The position numbers and the translations under genes are program-made. Shown here piece by piece: positions 47,519 through 57,854 of a stretch of 64,000 nucleotides of DNA. Each line of letters opens with the position of its first letter. Positions within the stretch are counted from its first letter, which is position 1. The stretch is from Metarhizium brunneum (Eukaryota; Ascomycota; Sordariomycetes; Hypocreales; Clavicipitaceae): contig NC_089424.1 in assembly GCF_013426205.1 (NCBI RefSeq), positions 4,402,001 through 4,466,000 on the forward strand, given 5' to 3'. The notes under the pieces were generated by a model that saw only the letters and a list, made by a program, of their open reading frames with translations, ran no database searches and was not told where the DNA came from.

Positions 47519-50500
47519 ATGTCACAATCAAGCAGCGATAAGATCAAGATGGAAAAGCACGAAAGAGGTAGAACGCATGATAAGAGCAAAAAGGCCAGCA
47601 GTACCAAAGTCGCCAAGGGAAAGAAGCCGGGAAACACGCAACGACCGCAGCATACGGCAAACGAGCATGACAATCAGAAGGAGGAGACCCTATCTGAAAT
47701 ACTCTCAGATGCCTTGCAGAAATTTCCCGACACGTGCACCGAGGCGTGTAATCCGGTCAAATGCGAGCGTATGAGCTGCAAGCAGAGGCTGCATGACTTC
47801 GAGGTATTGTTCAAGACAAAGCTGAAAGACATGACGCAGAGGGCCCAAGAAAAGCAGGACAACACACTACATCTACTAGTAAAGGACAAGGGGTGGAAAT
47901 CAGAGCATACAACGCCCCCAAAGAGGCTCTTTGACTGGATGCTGCAACAGCGAGAGCATGATGTCCTACTACAACGAAGGGATCCTCGCGGATTCACGCC
48001 AGTGCACAATGCACTCTACGACCATGTTCATGACTTCATCGACGTTTTGCTGAAAGCAGATCGCCTGAGCACAATCAGTATTCTTAGACAGGATTTTGCG
48101 GGCAGTAATTGCATCCATCTCGCCACGCAACACGCATCTCCTCATCTTTCTACCATGATCCACAAATGTAAGGGAGACAATGAGATTTTCATGGATGGTG
48201 ATAAAACCGAGAAAGGAACGCCTCTGCATATTGCTGTCCAGGATGTCTTTATCCCAGTGGTCGATGAGGTTGAGGAGGATGATTCTGACCCCGAGGATCA
48301 AGGGCTTGAAGATGACGACCAAGACGGATTGCTCGATTGCCATGATAATGCCGACCACGATTCCCATCACTTGGATGAGGATGTGGACGAATTTGCGCTG
48401 GATTCAGATTATGAATCTTCAAGTTTGAGCGAGTATGAGACAGACTTAGAGCTTGAAGAAGTGAAGTACAGATTTGAAAACAAAGAAGAACGGGAGAAAC
48501 GACTGGTCAAGATTCTCGATGACCTTGACAAGGAGGAGAACACTAGGCCAAGACCGCCGCCCAGGACACATGACGCAAATCCGGATAACCCACAGCGTAT
48601 GGGTGCCGAAGATGCTGTGGATGACCTAGCCAAAGAGAATAACAGCCCATCTATACCCAAGGTTGTGATGTCTCAAGGCTTGATAGACCTACCGCCTGAT
48701 CACAGCGTGCGCCTCCTTGTTGAGGTCTACCCGAAAGCCTTGATTGCTAAGAACAGTTGCAAAAGGACCCCGTACCAAGAGAGAGAGCACGTTCTGCTGA
48801 GCGATGACGTCGTAAAACGACTTGTGCAGCAGTATGCCCACAAGAAGGGCCCCCGCGGTGACACCACGGAGATCCGCGAAGCTCGTGCTAAGCGCACGAT
48901 CATTGTACAAGATCCCGTGGCCCGCTACATCATGTCATACTGCATACGAGAATATAAATCTCGGGAGTTGACAATGCAACAGCTCTACAAGCCGGGTCAA
49001 GGTGAGTGTCGAGGCATTTGTCAGGCCCCAGCAGCCCTTAATATTCTAACCAAAATCGACTCCAAGAACGCCACATCGAGTTCGACCTCGAGGGCTTCCC
49101 CTCACCTTCTGTCACACACAACTATTTTGATAATCTGGGAAAGCACCTCCAGTTCGAAAGCATTCTAAGATATGTCGCTTTGCCTGTTCTGTCAGTCGAG
49201 CCTCCGCCATCAAGGAACCCGAGAATGTGAGCTATTTCTGATACTGAGCCTACGGCGTCTCAACGGCAAGGAGGGGCTAACTGACCTGCTGTCTGCCATA
49301 GCAAACAAGTATCACCCACCGAAACTCAATACGAGCTCCATCGAAACGGACGTTCCGATCTTGTGACAGTATTCGACTGGCTCTGGAGCAAGGGTGTGCG
49401 CGAGATTGTCAAGATTAGGGTTGTCGACGGAGATCTACCCCATGCCGACGCTTCCATAGTAGAAGCGTTGTATGGTTTCAACGTGAAGATGTGGGATTGG
49501 AAGAGGGTAGATCTCTGCAGCGACGTCATCTATGAGTCGTCGCCAGTCATCAAAGAGGTTTCCGTGTATTCATCTGGCAATAACGCTGTTCTAATGGGCT
49601 GGGCGAGTGAAGATGGACTTGGGAACCGCGAGAAGTTCCCCTGCGTATGTTTCGAAAATTCAACCTTACATGTGCCAAGAATCTGGTCGCTGACAGCAAC
49701 AATCCTACAGCTTGAAAAGATCAACTTATTTGTCCAAGATGTAAGCCTCTCTACCCGTCCCAGGACGAATAGCGACGACTTTACTGACCCTCCGTTTGAT
49801 ACGTCTAAAAGGGCCTCGAAGATGACAAGAGATGGCAGTCGAACAACAGACTTTGCCAGAAGAAGATTACAGAACATGGGCTGAAGCGGCGCGATGGACA
49901 TGGTGGCAAAGAAATTGAGTTTAAGATTATCATCGACAACGACCAGGGCCGTTCCACTACCGAAAACATTGAACCGTAAGTCCAATCCTTCCCTTGCGTT
50001 CGAGTCCAACCTCTCTGAACAACAACAGGGCTCCTGCATGGATCAAAAGCACCCGACAATTTGCGACATTCCTCATGAACGCCTCCAGGGAACAAGGGAA
50101 AGACAAGCAAGTCGCGCCGGTCAAAATCGCCATCATCGACGACGGCATCGATGCTACCTTGCATGACCTTCAATCCAAGATTGCCGGCGGTGCCACATTC
50201 TGCCCTTATCCTCACTCCTCCGAACTAGTGAATTCCTACTTTGTGCCTCGCGGCAAGCACGGCACACTGATGGCACAACTGATCTGCGACCTGTGCCCGG
50301 GCACTGAGCTTTATATTGCCAGACTCGAAGAGCTTCCATTGCTCTCTGGTAGTGGTCGGCGTGTAACGGCAAGATCAGCGGCCAAGGTCTGTCTGACAAA
50401 CCTCCCTTACCACTATCCTATTCGTACATTGATCGACTGACACAGTGGTCCAGGCCGTGGAATGGGCGGTGAATTGCGGCGTTGACATCATCTCGATGAG

Positions 50501-51140
50501 CTGGACGATTCAAACAGCCGCACATGACAGCGAGGACATGAGTAGCCTCGAAACCGCCCTGAACAATGCAAAAGCAGCCAAAATTCACATGTTTTGCTCG
50601 GCTAGTGACCAGGGAGCGAACACCAAGGAAGAGTACTTCCCGGGCGACTGGAAGCAATGCATCCGCATCGGCGGTGCCACCTTCACCGGCGAGAAACTGA
50701 CTTGGGTTGACGACAAGGTTGACTTTTGGTTTCCCGGTCGCAACGTCCCCTTCCTCTCGAGAGACGGAAAGTCAGTGGTATACGACTCTGGCAGCTCCAT
50801 CGCCACTGCGGCAGCGTCCGGCTTAGCTGGCCTGCTAATATACAGCGCCAGGCTCATCTACAGCGGTACCAACGAGGCCAGGAACTATCCCTTCCACACG
50901 CAGACCGCCATGGCTGCTGCATTTCGAATCATGGCAAAAGGAATGGACGGCAAGTTTCCGAGGACAGACGAAGTTCTAAACAAATTGTTCAAGAATAAGA
51001 TCCAGCAAGCCACACAAAAGCCCCCCAAGAGCCTGGATATGGAGACTCTGGAGTGGTCTGACAGTTCCAAGAAGGCACTGACAGATTTATTGTTGCATAT
51101 TCAGGTAGGAAGTCCGATTGAAGAGGTGGTGCTCTGGTGA
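47519..51140 (+). CDS. Intracellular ankyrin-like / subtilisin (S8) serine protease
   Basis: Seven exons (47519-49001, 49067-49226, 49302-49644, 49711-49740, 49812-49975, 50029-about 50390, 50446-51140) give about 1,078 residues. The N-terminal 60 residues are Lys/Ser-rich. Residues 120-240 contain degenerate ankyrin-like units (TLHLLVKD, GFTPVHNALYDH, GSNCIHLATQH, GTPLHIAVQD), followed by an acidic spacer. The C-terminal 350 residues are a subtilase: AIIDDGID (Asp), GKHGTLMA (His), SASDQG (oxyanion position, Asn replaced by Asp) and GSSIATAAASGLAG (Ser). No signal peptide, so it is cytosolic. The donor of intron 6 is uncertain: GTCTGA at 50391 keeps frame. Comparable proteases cut cell-death effectors in fungi; that role here is inference. 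Confidence 0.85.
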
Positions 51141-51922
51141 TATTGTCTCTTGTGTCTTCAGCTGACAAACGATGATTCGCAGGGTTCATGAAATTTCGGC
51201 TTTTGGACTTAGTCAAGACAATGTCCTTGGCTGACGGACTTCAAGCCTAAGCCAATGAGTAAAATTACTATTCAACTGCTTAATCTCAGGCCATGGAGGC
51301 ATGAGTCCCGAACTAACATGTCCGGGTCATGAATGTGCTGTTCGACTAACACCGTTTATTGCAGAGAGTACGGTTGCTGGATTGGCGGGAGTATTAACTT
51401 GAGATTCAACCGATAGTTCTACATGGGAGTCAGCGAATTGCTTGAATCGCCTGTACCGCAGCTTGAGATAGAAATGCGTGAGTAGCAGCGCCGAAGCCGA
51501 GAGCAGGACGGGGAGGAAGACCATCTTGGTCCCTCACGCAAGGCAACGTCTCGTCGACTTTGAAAAAAGGAAAGAAGAAGGCGGGTGGAGTCAAGGGCGT
51601 GTGCAGGCTATGAATAGAATGAGTTGGAGTCTTGGAAGAGAGATGCACATTAACCGATCATTGCTCGCTCACTTAACCTCACCCGAATAATCCCCGAATG
51701 TAGTGTAGGACCCTTAGTGTCTGGTCGTCTTTGACTCGTATTATTGATTGGTTCCAAGCCCCCTTCAACTGTTTTGTGTGCCGACCCGTGGGCTCTAGTT
51801 CGCCAATACACACAGTCTGACGATTTCAACAGCTCCGATCCGTGAGTAAAATTCTTTGTTGCCTCTGTACTAAAGCTCCTAGAACTAACGTTGGCGAGAG
51901 ACATCCCGAGCGTAAACAACCC
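51141..51922. other. Intergenic, no supported gene
   Basis: Short frames on both strands only. No repeat or RNA gene recognised. Confidence 0.4.
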
Positions 51923-52099
51923 ATGCCTCCACAGCGAAGCGTCTGTACGCAATATTATATCCATTATACCTGCGGGCATGATGGCAATGGGGAGTTTGTC
52001 AAGTGCGCTAGACATGTCGCAGCCGTTGAGGCCAAGTACAGTCCAGTGGCAAGGGAGGAAGAAAAGTCATCTAATCATGGGTGTGCGACCTGCAAATAA
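51923..52099 (+). CDS. Small cysteine/histidine-rich protein, putative metal binder
   Basis: A 58-residue frame from the ATG at 51923. It contains CTQYYIHYTCGHDGNGEFVKCARH and a C-terminal CATCK. The order C-x8-CGH-x6-GEF-x2-C-x2-H resembles small fungal hypothetical proteins with a treble-clef-like Cys/His set. No signal peptide. The frame extends upstream to 51842, but this ATG gives the conserved start. Function unknown, and it could be a remnant. Confidence 0.45.
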   Translation: MPPQRSVCTQYYIHYTCGHDGNGEFVKCARHVAAVEAKYSPVAREEEKSSNHGCATCK

Positions 52100-52666
52100 A
52101 TTTCCCCGCCATGCGTCTTCTTCTTGGGGACGGATACTACCGTCGGAGCGTGTGGTTGTCTAGAGAGACTATAGACGCCATCGTCAGATACCAAATGTTG
52201 GCAAAATAAAACGCAGGCAAATCAGGACTTTTAACCAAGTGGCAAGACAAATAGTACGGTAGAGTATTCGAGAGAATGAGTTTTATAGACTAAACGCCGC
52301 CGTGGACTGCAGCCAGCCACTCTCTACTCGTTTGGCAGCAAACGTCCGTGGCCAACCCGAGTAGACCCGTCTCTATTCGTTGCGTGTGTAGGGAGTAAAT
52401 TTTATGTAAGGGTTAGGACGAGGCTCCGAAAAGGCTCACGTAAAATTAGCCGGCTGCATCCAATCACTCAAATCATGCTAGCCTTGTTTCTCGCGTTTAT
52501 AAACAACCAGATGCCAACTTCTTGAAGAAACTAGTTAGCCATGGCAAACGTATTTGCCTTGAGCCGGCGCATTCTTCTCCCACCTTGAGAAAAGTTGGAA
52601 ATTTTACCAATATAGTAAACTCTTGGTAAAGCTTGAATTGCTAGACTATTCTTTTTTTTTAAAAAT
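52100..52666. other. Intergenic, AT-leaning
   Basis: No gene supported. Composition becomes AT-richer toward 52650, at the edge of the second accessory block. Confidence 0.4.
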
Positions 52667-54931
52667 CTAACTGCTAGATTCCGCAAGGCTAGCCTCAACA
52701 AGGTCCTTGGAAATCCCAAGAACAAGTCCAATAAGAAGAGGCGCATCAGGATGTTCTTCGAGAGGAATCGTCAACGGATGTATAAGAACCTTGCGATCCG
52801 AGTCGGGAAGATACTCTCCCTTGAATTTATCAGCCCTCTTGATCTTTGCTTCTTCATAGGCTTTTCCTATCTGCATAGCGAGAAGAACTTGAAGCCCTTG
52901 GCGACTTTGACTGTCTTGAACGGGAAATATAGTAGGAAGCTCATGTTGCTTAATTTTACCTTGAATCAGGTGCAAGACGCCAAAGGCATGTTGAATAGTG
53001 ACTCGGTTAATATCCTCCTCCGATGCTGTATTCGCTAGCTGCTTCATGTATTCTCGCGGAGACAATACCAAGGGGTCAATGTTTGTTAACCCCTTGGACT
53101 GCCCTAGGATAAAGGCAACCTCAATAAGGTCTGGCATTGGTAGGGGTGTCTCCCGCAGATGTTTTCCAATGCCATCCATCAGCTTGACGAGAAACTGTTG
53201 CCTCGATCTTCCTGGTAATCTTCCACCTGGTGAAGGATTTTCTTGGAAACTTCTATACCTGTCAACTGTCTCTCTAGAAGTAACCTTTTTGACAAAATTG
53301 TCATTAAACTGCTCAGCAGTCGTCTTCAGCAAGGCGGTCGAGTTGCTCCGAAGGACGGCCGGGAGACCAAGTAAAAACCTCTGCTGCCTGCCCGTGATTT
53401 CAACCGATATCGCCTCTCGAATCTTTTCAGCAGCCTCTTGGGAGTTGCCTTGGAGTAGTTCTTGATCCGAATTCGAGTCCGGCACCCGACTACTCGCATT
53501 GAGGGCCCCTATTGATTGAGCACCCTCCGATATAACCATCATGGCCTCAATAGCAAGGGCATTTTCTAGCTTATTAGCGAAGCTCCCACTTGGGTACAGG
53601 TAGGCGTGCGAGTAGATGTAGGTATACAAGCTATTCTTCGTGAAACCTTGCCACTGCGTATCACGAAGGCTTTGCATCTCCTCCTTGGTTGGCGGTTTCG
53701 GAGGAGGCGTAAAGGTCTGCACTAGAAGTCTAGCCAAGTGAACCACAACACCAATAGGGGCGAGGCCACCCAGAATCAAGGCATCTCCGAGGAAGCACAT
53801 GGTCGAGTCAACTCCAGAAGAGGCGGAAATCTCGCCTCTGTTTTCTTCGGCTGCCAACCCGGTGATACAGCCTGCAAGAGGGATGATAGATGTTACGGCG
53901 GCTGCCCGGTCCAAGGCACTCGCGTCACGGACAAAGGCTGCAACTACTCCGCCAACCCACGCGGCAGCTCCAATGGCTCCGATGGCTCCGATGGCTAGAG
54001 ATCCTGCTGTACCACCAGATCCAGCACGTAGCTTTGGCGACTTGGGGCCGAGAGGCTTGTAGTTGAGCAATCGTTTTCGCGCGTCTGGAATGGACATTAA
54101 CCACCTCTCAACGACTCGAGTTAGCTTGAATTTTTTGACGAGCTTTGCAAACTCGTCTTGTGACACTTTCTCGGCAATGTCAGCCACCTCGCCTATACTG
54201 GTCTCCTTAAGCGTACTTGGCGTCTCAACTACAGGGTCAAGTGCTTCCCCGAGGGCGCAGAGGTTATTCACTGCTCCCAGGTGACATTGAAGCCCCTGTG
54301 AATTTCCTCTGGCTTGCAGTTTCTTCCCCCCTATGCTTAAGCAGGAGACAATGCTATGACATGTTTTGGAGGCCAAGTGTCTCGCGCCTGGGCAAGCCCT
54401 AGCTAAACACGAATTGCCTTGTGCGATATAGGGGCTCGTATTTATATGCTCGTATTTTGGATTGGCGATCCACTCCCGTATTACATGCCGTCCACCATGT
54501 AAATTGCCAAATGGGTAGGCGCCGACAATTGTTTCTGGTTTGACGCTGCCGTTGATTGCTGGTACAAACGTCTCGGTACTACCGGTATGCGTTTTGGCAC
54601 CGTAGGACGCAGTGTGATTACTGCCTTCGAGTGAAAGAACGTATATGTATTGAGGCTGCTCATTTACGCTTCCATTATTACTAGTAGCATGATGGATAGC
54701 GGTAGTATCACGTCGTGTACGCGATACTAACCCTGTCTCAAAGTCGTCTAGGAGATGACGGCCGCGGTTAGGTTTGAGGCCGTCGTTGAATGTAATATCA
54801 GGGGACTGAGAATCGATGTAGAATAGGAACTGTTTTGTGCCGTGATCTGACATGGAGATGGAGAGTGGCGTAATCTGATCAAGTTTGGAATAACATGCGC
54901 CGACGACTACTGCTGAAGCAAAGAAGCGCAT
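52667..54931 (-). CDS. Heat-labile-enterotoxin-A-like secreted protein
   Basis: A single exon of 754 residues. A short hydrophobic leader (MRFFASAVVVGACYS) is followed by FLFYIDSQSPDITFNDGLKPNRGR, which aligns with the opening block of heat-labile enterotoxin alpha chains (ADP-ribosyltransferases). An ETIVGAYPFGNLHGGRHVIREWIANPKYE segment aligns with their later GxxP...W...NP region. The position normally holding the NAD-binding arginine (two before the aspartate of the YRxD block) is tyrosine, so catalysis may be lost or changed. Residues 306-334, 344-360 and 380-406 are hydrophobic, and the C-terminal 350 residues are helical. This family is expanded in insect-pathogenic Hypocreales. The gene is intronless and apparently intact. 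Confidence 0.65.
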   Translation of the reverse strand: MRFFASAVVVGACYSKLDQITPLSISMSDHGTKQFLFYIDSQSPDITFNDGLKPNRGRHLLDDFETGLVSRTRRDTTAIHHATSNNGSVNEQPQYIYVLSLEGSNHTASYGAKTHTGSTETFVPAINGSVKPETIVGAYPFGNLHGGRHVIREWIANPKYEHINTSPYIAQGNSCLARACPGARHLASKTCHSIVSCLSIGGKKLQARGNSQGLQCHLGAVNNLCALGEALDPVVETPSTLKETSIGEVADIAEKVSQDEFAKLVKKFKLTRVVERWLMSIPDARKRLLNYKPLGPKSPKLRAGSGGTAGSLAIGAIGAIGAAAWVGGVVAAFVRDASALDRAAAVTSIIPLAGCITGLAAEENRGEISASSGVDSTMCFLGDALILGGLAPIGVVVHLARLLVQTFTPPPKPPTKEEMQSLRDTQWQGFTKNSLYTYIYSHAYLYPSGSFANKLENALAIEAMMVISEGAQSIGALNASSRVPDSNSDQELLQGNSQEAAEKIREAISVEITGRQQRFLLGLPAVLRSNSTALLKTTAEQFNDNFVKKVTSRETVDRYRSFQENPSPGGRLPGRSRQQFLVKLMDGIGKHLRETPLPMPDLIEVAFILGQSKGLTNIDPLVLSPREYMKQLANTASEEDINRVTIQHAFGVLHLIQGKIKQHELPTIFPVQDSQSRQGLQVLLAMQIGKAYEEAKIKRADKFKGEYLPDSDRKVLIHPLTIPLEEHPDAPLLIGLVLGISKDLVEASLAESSS

Positions 54932-55698
54932 CTAGTTTATGGAAATTAGAAACAACCTTGGCAAGTTAGGAAGAAGTCGGAAAAATAATTATAGCGAACC
55001 GTTTAGTATTTGCGATTTGCTTCTTGTCATGTATTGCAAGAGGTGAAATATTTATTATTGCTTGAAAATGCAGATGATTGGAGGCAATTAATGCATAAAT
55101 ATAGCAAAGGCTCGAACGCGGTTACTGAAAAGAATCTATAGCCAGCTACGGAGTACTCGATAGAGCATGGTTGAGTATAAGCCTATAGAGACTTTGCGGC
55201 ATTAAGGGATAGATTGCACTACATGCTAATGGAAAATGCATAGTATTATATAGTGTTAGTAAAAAAAAATCACGCTATGAGCGCTATTATATGCTTCAAC
55301 TTTAATGCAAAGAAATCCATAGTTAAATAACTCTATATCATGCATTTCTCTGGATATTTATGCATAGACGCTTAGGTCCCTGCTGTCCCCGCCTTGGACT
55401 ACTCCGTCAATACTCTTCGCTCTCTTATAGCCCAACAATAGTCTTATCAATCAATGGCGGTGCAAGTAAAAGTGTCAAGTCGAAAGTGGGAGTGAGCGCT
55501 GCCCCGGCTAAGAGTTATAGCACTGGATAAGTAAATGCTAGTCCTGGTATTAATATCCTACAAAGCTATATTTATTTGCTTTTTATATAGTATAGCACCA
55601 AGAAAGTATACACAAAGGCTAAGCTCTAAATTCTTTATTTTATCGAGAAATAATACAAGGAGACAAATTTATATAAAGTACTGCCTTTAAATTTGTAG
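54932..55698. other. AT-rich intergenic region
   Basis: Contains no supported gene. The sequence is AT-rich with many TA steps and ends at the palindromic repeat that abuts the next gene. Confidence 0.45.
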
Positions 55699-55745
55699 CA
55701 CCCGTTGGCAACTAAGTGGCTAGCCACTTAGTCGCTGACGGGTAG
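55699..55745. repeat. Palindromic dispersed repeat, copy 2
   Basis: The core 55701-55742 is CCCGTTGGCAACTAAGTGGC followed by its near-complement TAGCCACTTAGTCGCTGACG plus GG. The inner 22 bp (ACTAAGTGGCT/AGCCACTTAGT) are a perfect palindrome. Reversed, it matches the copy at 10004-10053 apart from two extra bases and single changes. It ends exactly one base before the stop codon of the neighbouring minus-strand gene. Confidence 0.75.
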
Positions 55746-56678
55746 TTATATACACGTCAAAATATAGTCTCTCGCTTGTTTATATGTATTCTCAAAACGA
55801 ATAAAGCAATTATAAACAGTCGTTATATCGTTACTATATTGCTCTGTAATTTGCAGGGCCTCTGGCTTCTCAGCCTCTGGAACATTAAAATAATGATCTG
55901 TTAGCTCCTGTAATCTATTATTTGCCTCGAGTACACCAGATCTAAGGTTTTCAATAGACTTTCGTACCTGCGCCAAGTCACCAATAGTTATTTGCGAAAC
56001 TGGATTATTTAGTACTGGAGTCAGGGCAGAATGCGCCGTAGTTGCAGATGCTTCTATTTTCTCCACATGGTCAGCAACTTCAGTTGCCTTGGCCAGGAAA
56101 GGCCCAAAGGTTATAACTCCTCCCGTGACTGCCACTCCACCAACAGCTATACCAGCGCCGGCGATTTCCTTGGCGTGCTCGCTACTCTCTTCCTTTAGCT
56201 TGCTTGCGGCTTCCGTTGTAGCTTCCATGACCACATCTCGTTTAGCTCTATACACCTTTTGTGCAGAGTTTGCCGCGTCCCGAAGTTGCTGAAGCTTTAT
56301 TTGGTATGCCTCTGTATATTCATCCTGGCCCCCCTGTTGAGTGTTGAATACGTAGGGCAGCTTTTTGTCAAGTAGCTGGTCTCTTGTGAAATTGTGCTGC
56401 CGAGCTGTATTGCGAGCATCTCGGAGATAAATTGTATGGGCGTCATGTGCTTCGTGACACTTATCCAAGCTAAACACTTCGGGTAGCGTTGGGCTCTCGT
56501 GCTCGACTCTTGGCACATAGTCTGTATAGCATTTGACGCCATGCGAAGCCTGTTCGAGAACCTGCGCCACCTGCGTCTCGTATTGTTGGAAAAGGGCGTC
56601 TTGTTGTTCTGAATTGGGGTTATTAGACTGCCCATAAATCCCAATAAGCAGAATGCTAATAGCCACAAAGGCAAACAT
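55746..56678 (-). CDS. Secreted helical protein with central hydrophobic hairpin
   Basis: A single exon of 310 residues from the ATG at 56678. Residues 1-18 form a signal peptide. Residues 19-170 are mainly helical, with long charged stretches (TEAYQIKLQQLRDAANSAQKVYRAK). Residues 172-195 are a Gly/Val/Ala-rich hydrophobic segment (EIAGAGIAVGGVAVTGGVITFGPF). Residues 196-300 return to amphipathic helices. Four cysteines are present (50, 74, about 292 and 309). Two long helical arms around a hydrophobic hairpin is the layout of alpha-helical pore-forming proteins, but no family motif confirms it. The stop codon is directly followed by the palindromic repeat. Confidence 0.7.
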   Translation of the reverse strand: MFAFVAISILLIGIYGQSNNPNSEQQDALFQQYETQVAQVLEQASHGVKCYTDYVPRVEHESPTLPEVFSLDKCHEAHDAHTIYLRDARNTARQHNFTRDQLLDKKLPYVFNTQQGGQDEYTEAYQIKLQQLRDAANSAQKVYRAKRDVVMEATTEAASKLKEESSEHAKEIAGAGIAVGGVAVTGGVITFGPFLAKATEVADHVEKIEASATTAHSALTPVLNNPVSQITIGDLAQVRKSIENLRSGVLEANNRLQELTDHYFNVPEAEKPEALQITEQYSNDITTVYNCFIRFENTYKQARDYILTCI

Positions 56679-57854
56679 TATGTCAAGACTTGGGTTAGGA
56701 TAAAAGTAGAAGTTGTTTGTATAAGGCGATGCTTCTTTGTATAGAGCTAGACAGGTTACAACACATGATATAAATCTTGTCAAGACAAGAGTATATACAG
56801 TCTTTATTCTTTACATGTACTTGATAGCGATACTAATAAAACTAGCCTATTACATAAAAACAAGTATATACAAATAGTAGCTGTATCCAGCATTATGCCA
56901 AGTAGTAAGGCAATAAGTATTCATTTACATGCCTCAATAGCTATGAGGCGTATCGTGTAAGAGATTTCTCTTATCATCCCATTATATTCTGCCGAGTACT
57001 CCGCAGCATAAACTATAAGCAGTCTTGTTTGCATAGTATTAGCTCAATATTACGCATAAGTATTGATGTTAAGAAGCCGAGTCCAGCGTGGGTCGAATGC
57101 TTGCATTTCCCCCACTGCAAGTATTGCCAAGCAGTCTTTAAAGTTCAATGTTAATTTAAAGCCGCCGGCTGCTGTGCACAGTCAACTAGTCCTTCTGCGC
57201 ACTGCGGTCTATAGTTTATGCTTATGCATACAGCGTTGGTATATGGTGTGATAAACCAGACATGTATACTTTCTGTTCGGCCCTCCTCTGGCAGCCACTT
57301 GGGCATAGACGTGATGAACGGAACGAAAAGCTCCTTCTCCTGCCCTGCGACTCGCTTCTCAAGGGTATCCAGGGACACGGGGGGCACGGCAGCGTCATCA
57401 TTCGCAATCCAACTTCCTATCCGACAGCAACCCTTGTACTACTAGCGAGGCGTCTCCCCAGTTGCGAGTAGTGCGAACATGTCTGGTAAGTGCATGGGCC
57501 GAGTGGACCTGTAACGTCAACTGGTCCGGGGTATTTGACGGGGAAGCTGGGGTGAGAGGGTAAATTGTCAAGTACTTGACCAGTACGAAGTAGCATCAAG
57601 TTAGTTACTCCGTCACCGCACATGAAGTAGGTCCCTGGCTACGCCGCTTTTGCAAAGAGTGATGTGGAAGCGTATCCATCCATGTAAACTAGTCCATCCA
57701 GGTGCACTCGATATAGGGTAACTGGCTGGTCACGACCCGAAAGTTCCGATGCCATGCATGCCATTTGCATCTCATTCACGGTTGGCCTTGGGACCAGCAT
57801 TTAGGCAACATATACCCCAGTCTGTAATGACCGAATTGCACAGTACACGATGAT
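56679..57854. other. Intergenic, edge of accessory block
   Basis: AT-rich up to about 57060 and then of normal composition. Frames of 60-80 codons overlap on both strands around 57060-57620 with no recognised domain. Confidence 0.4.
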
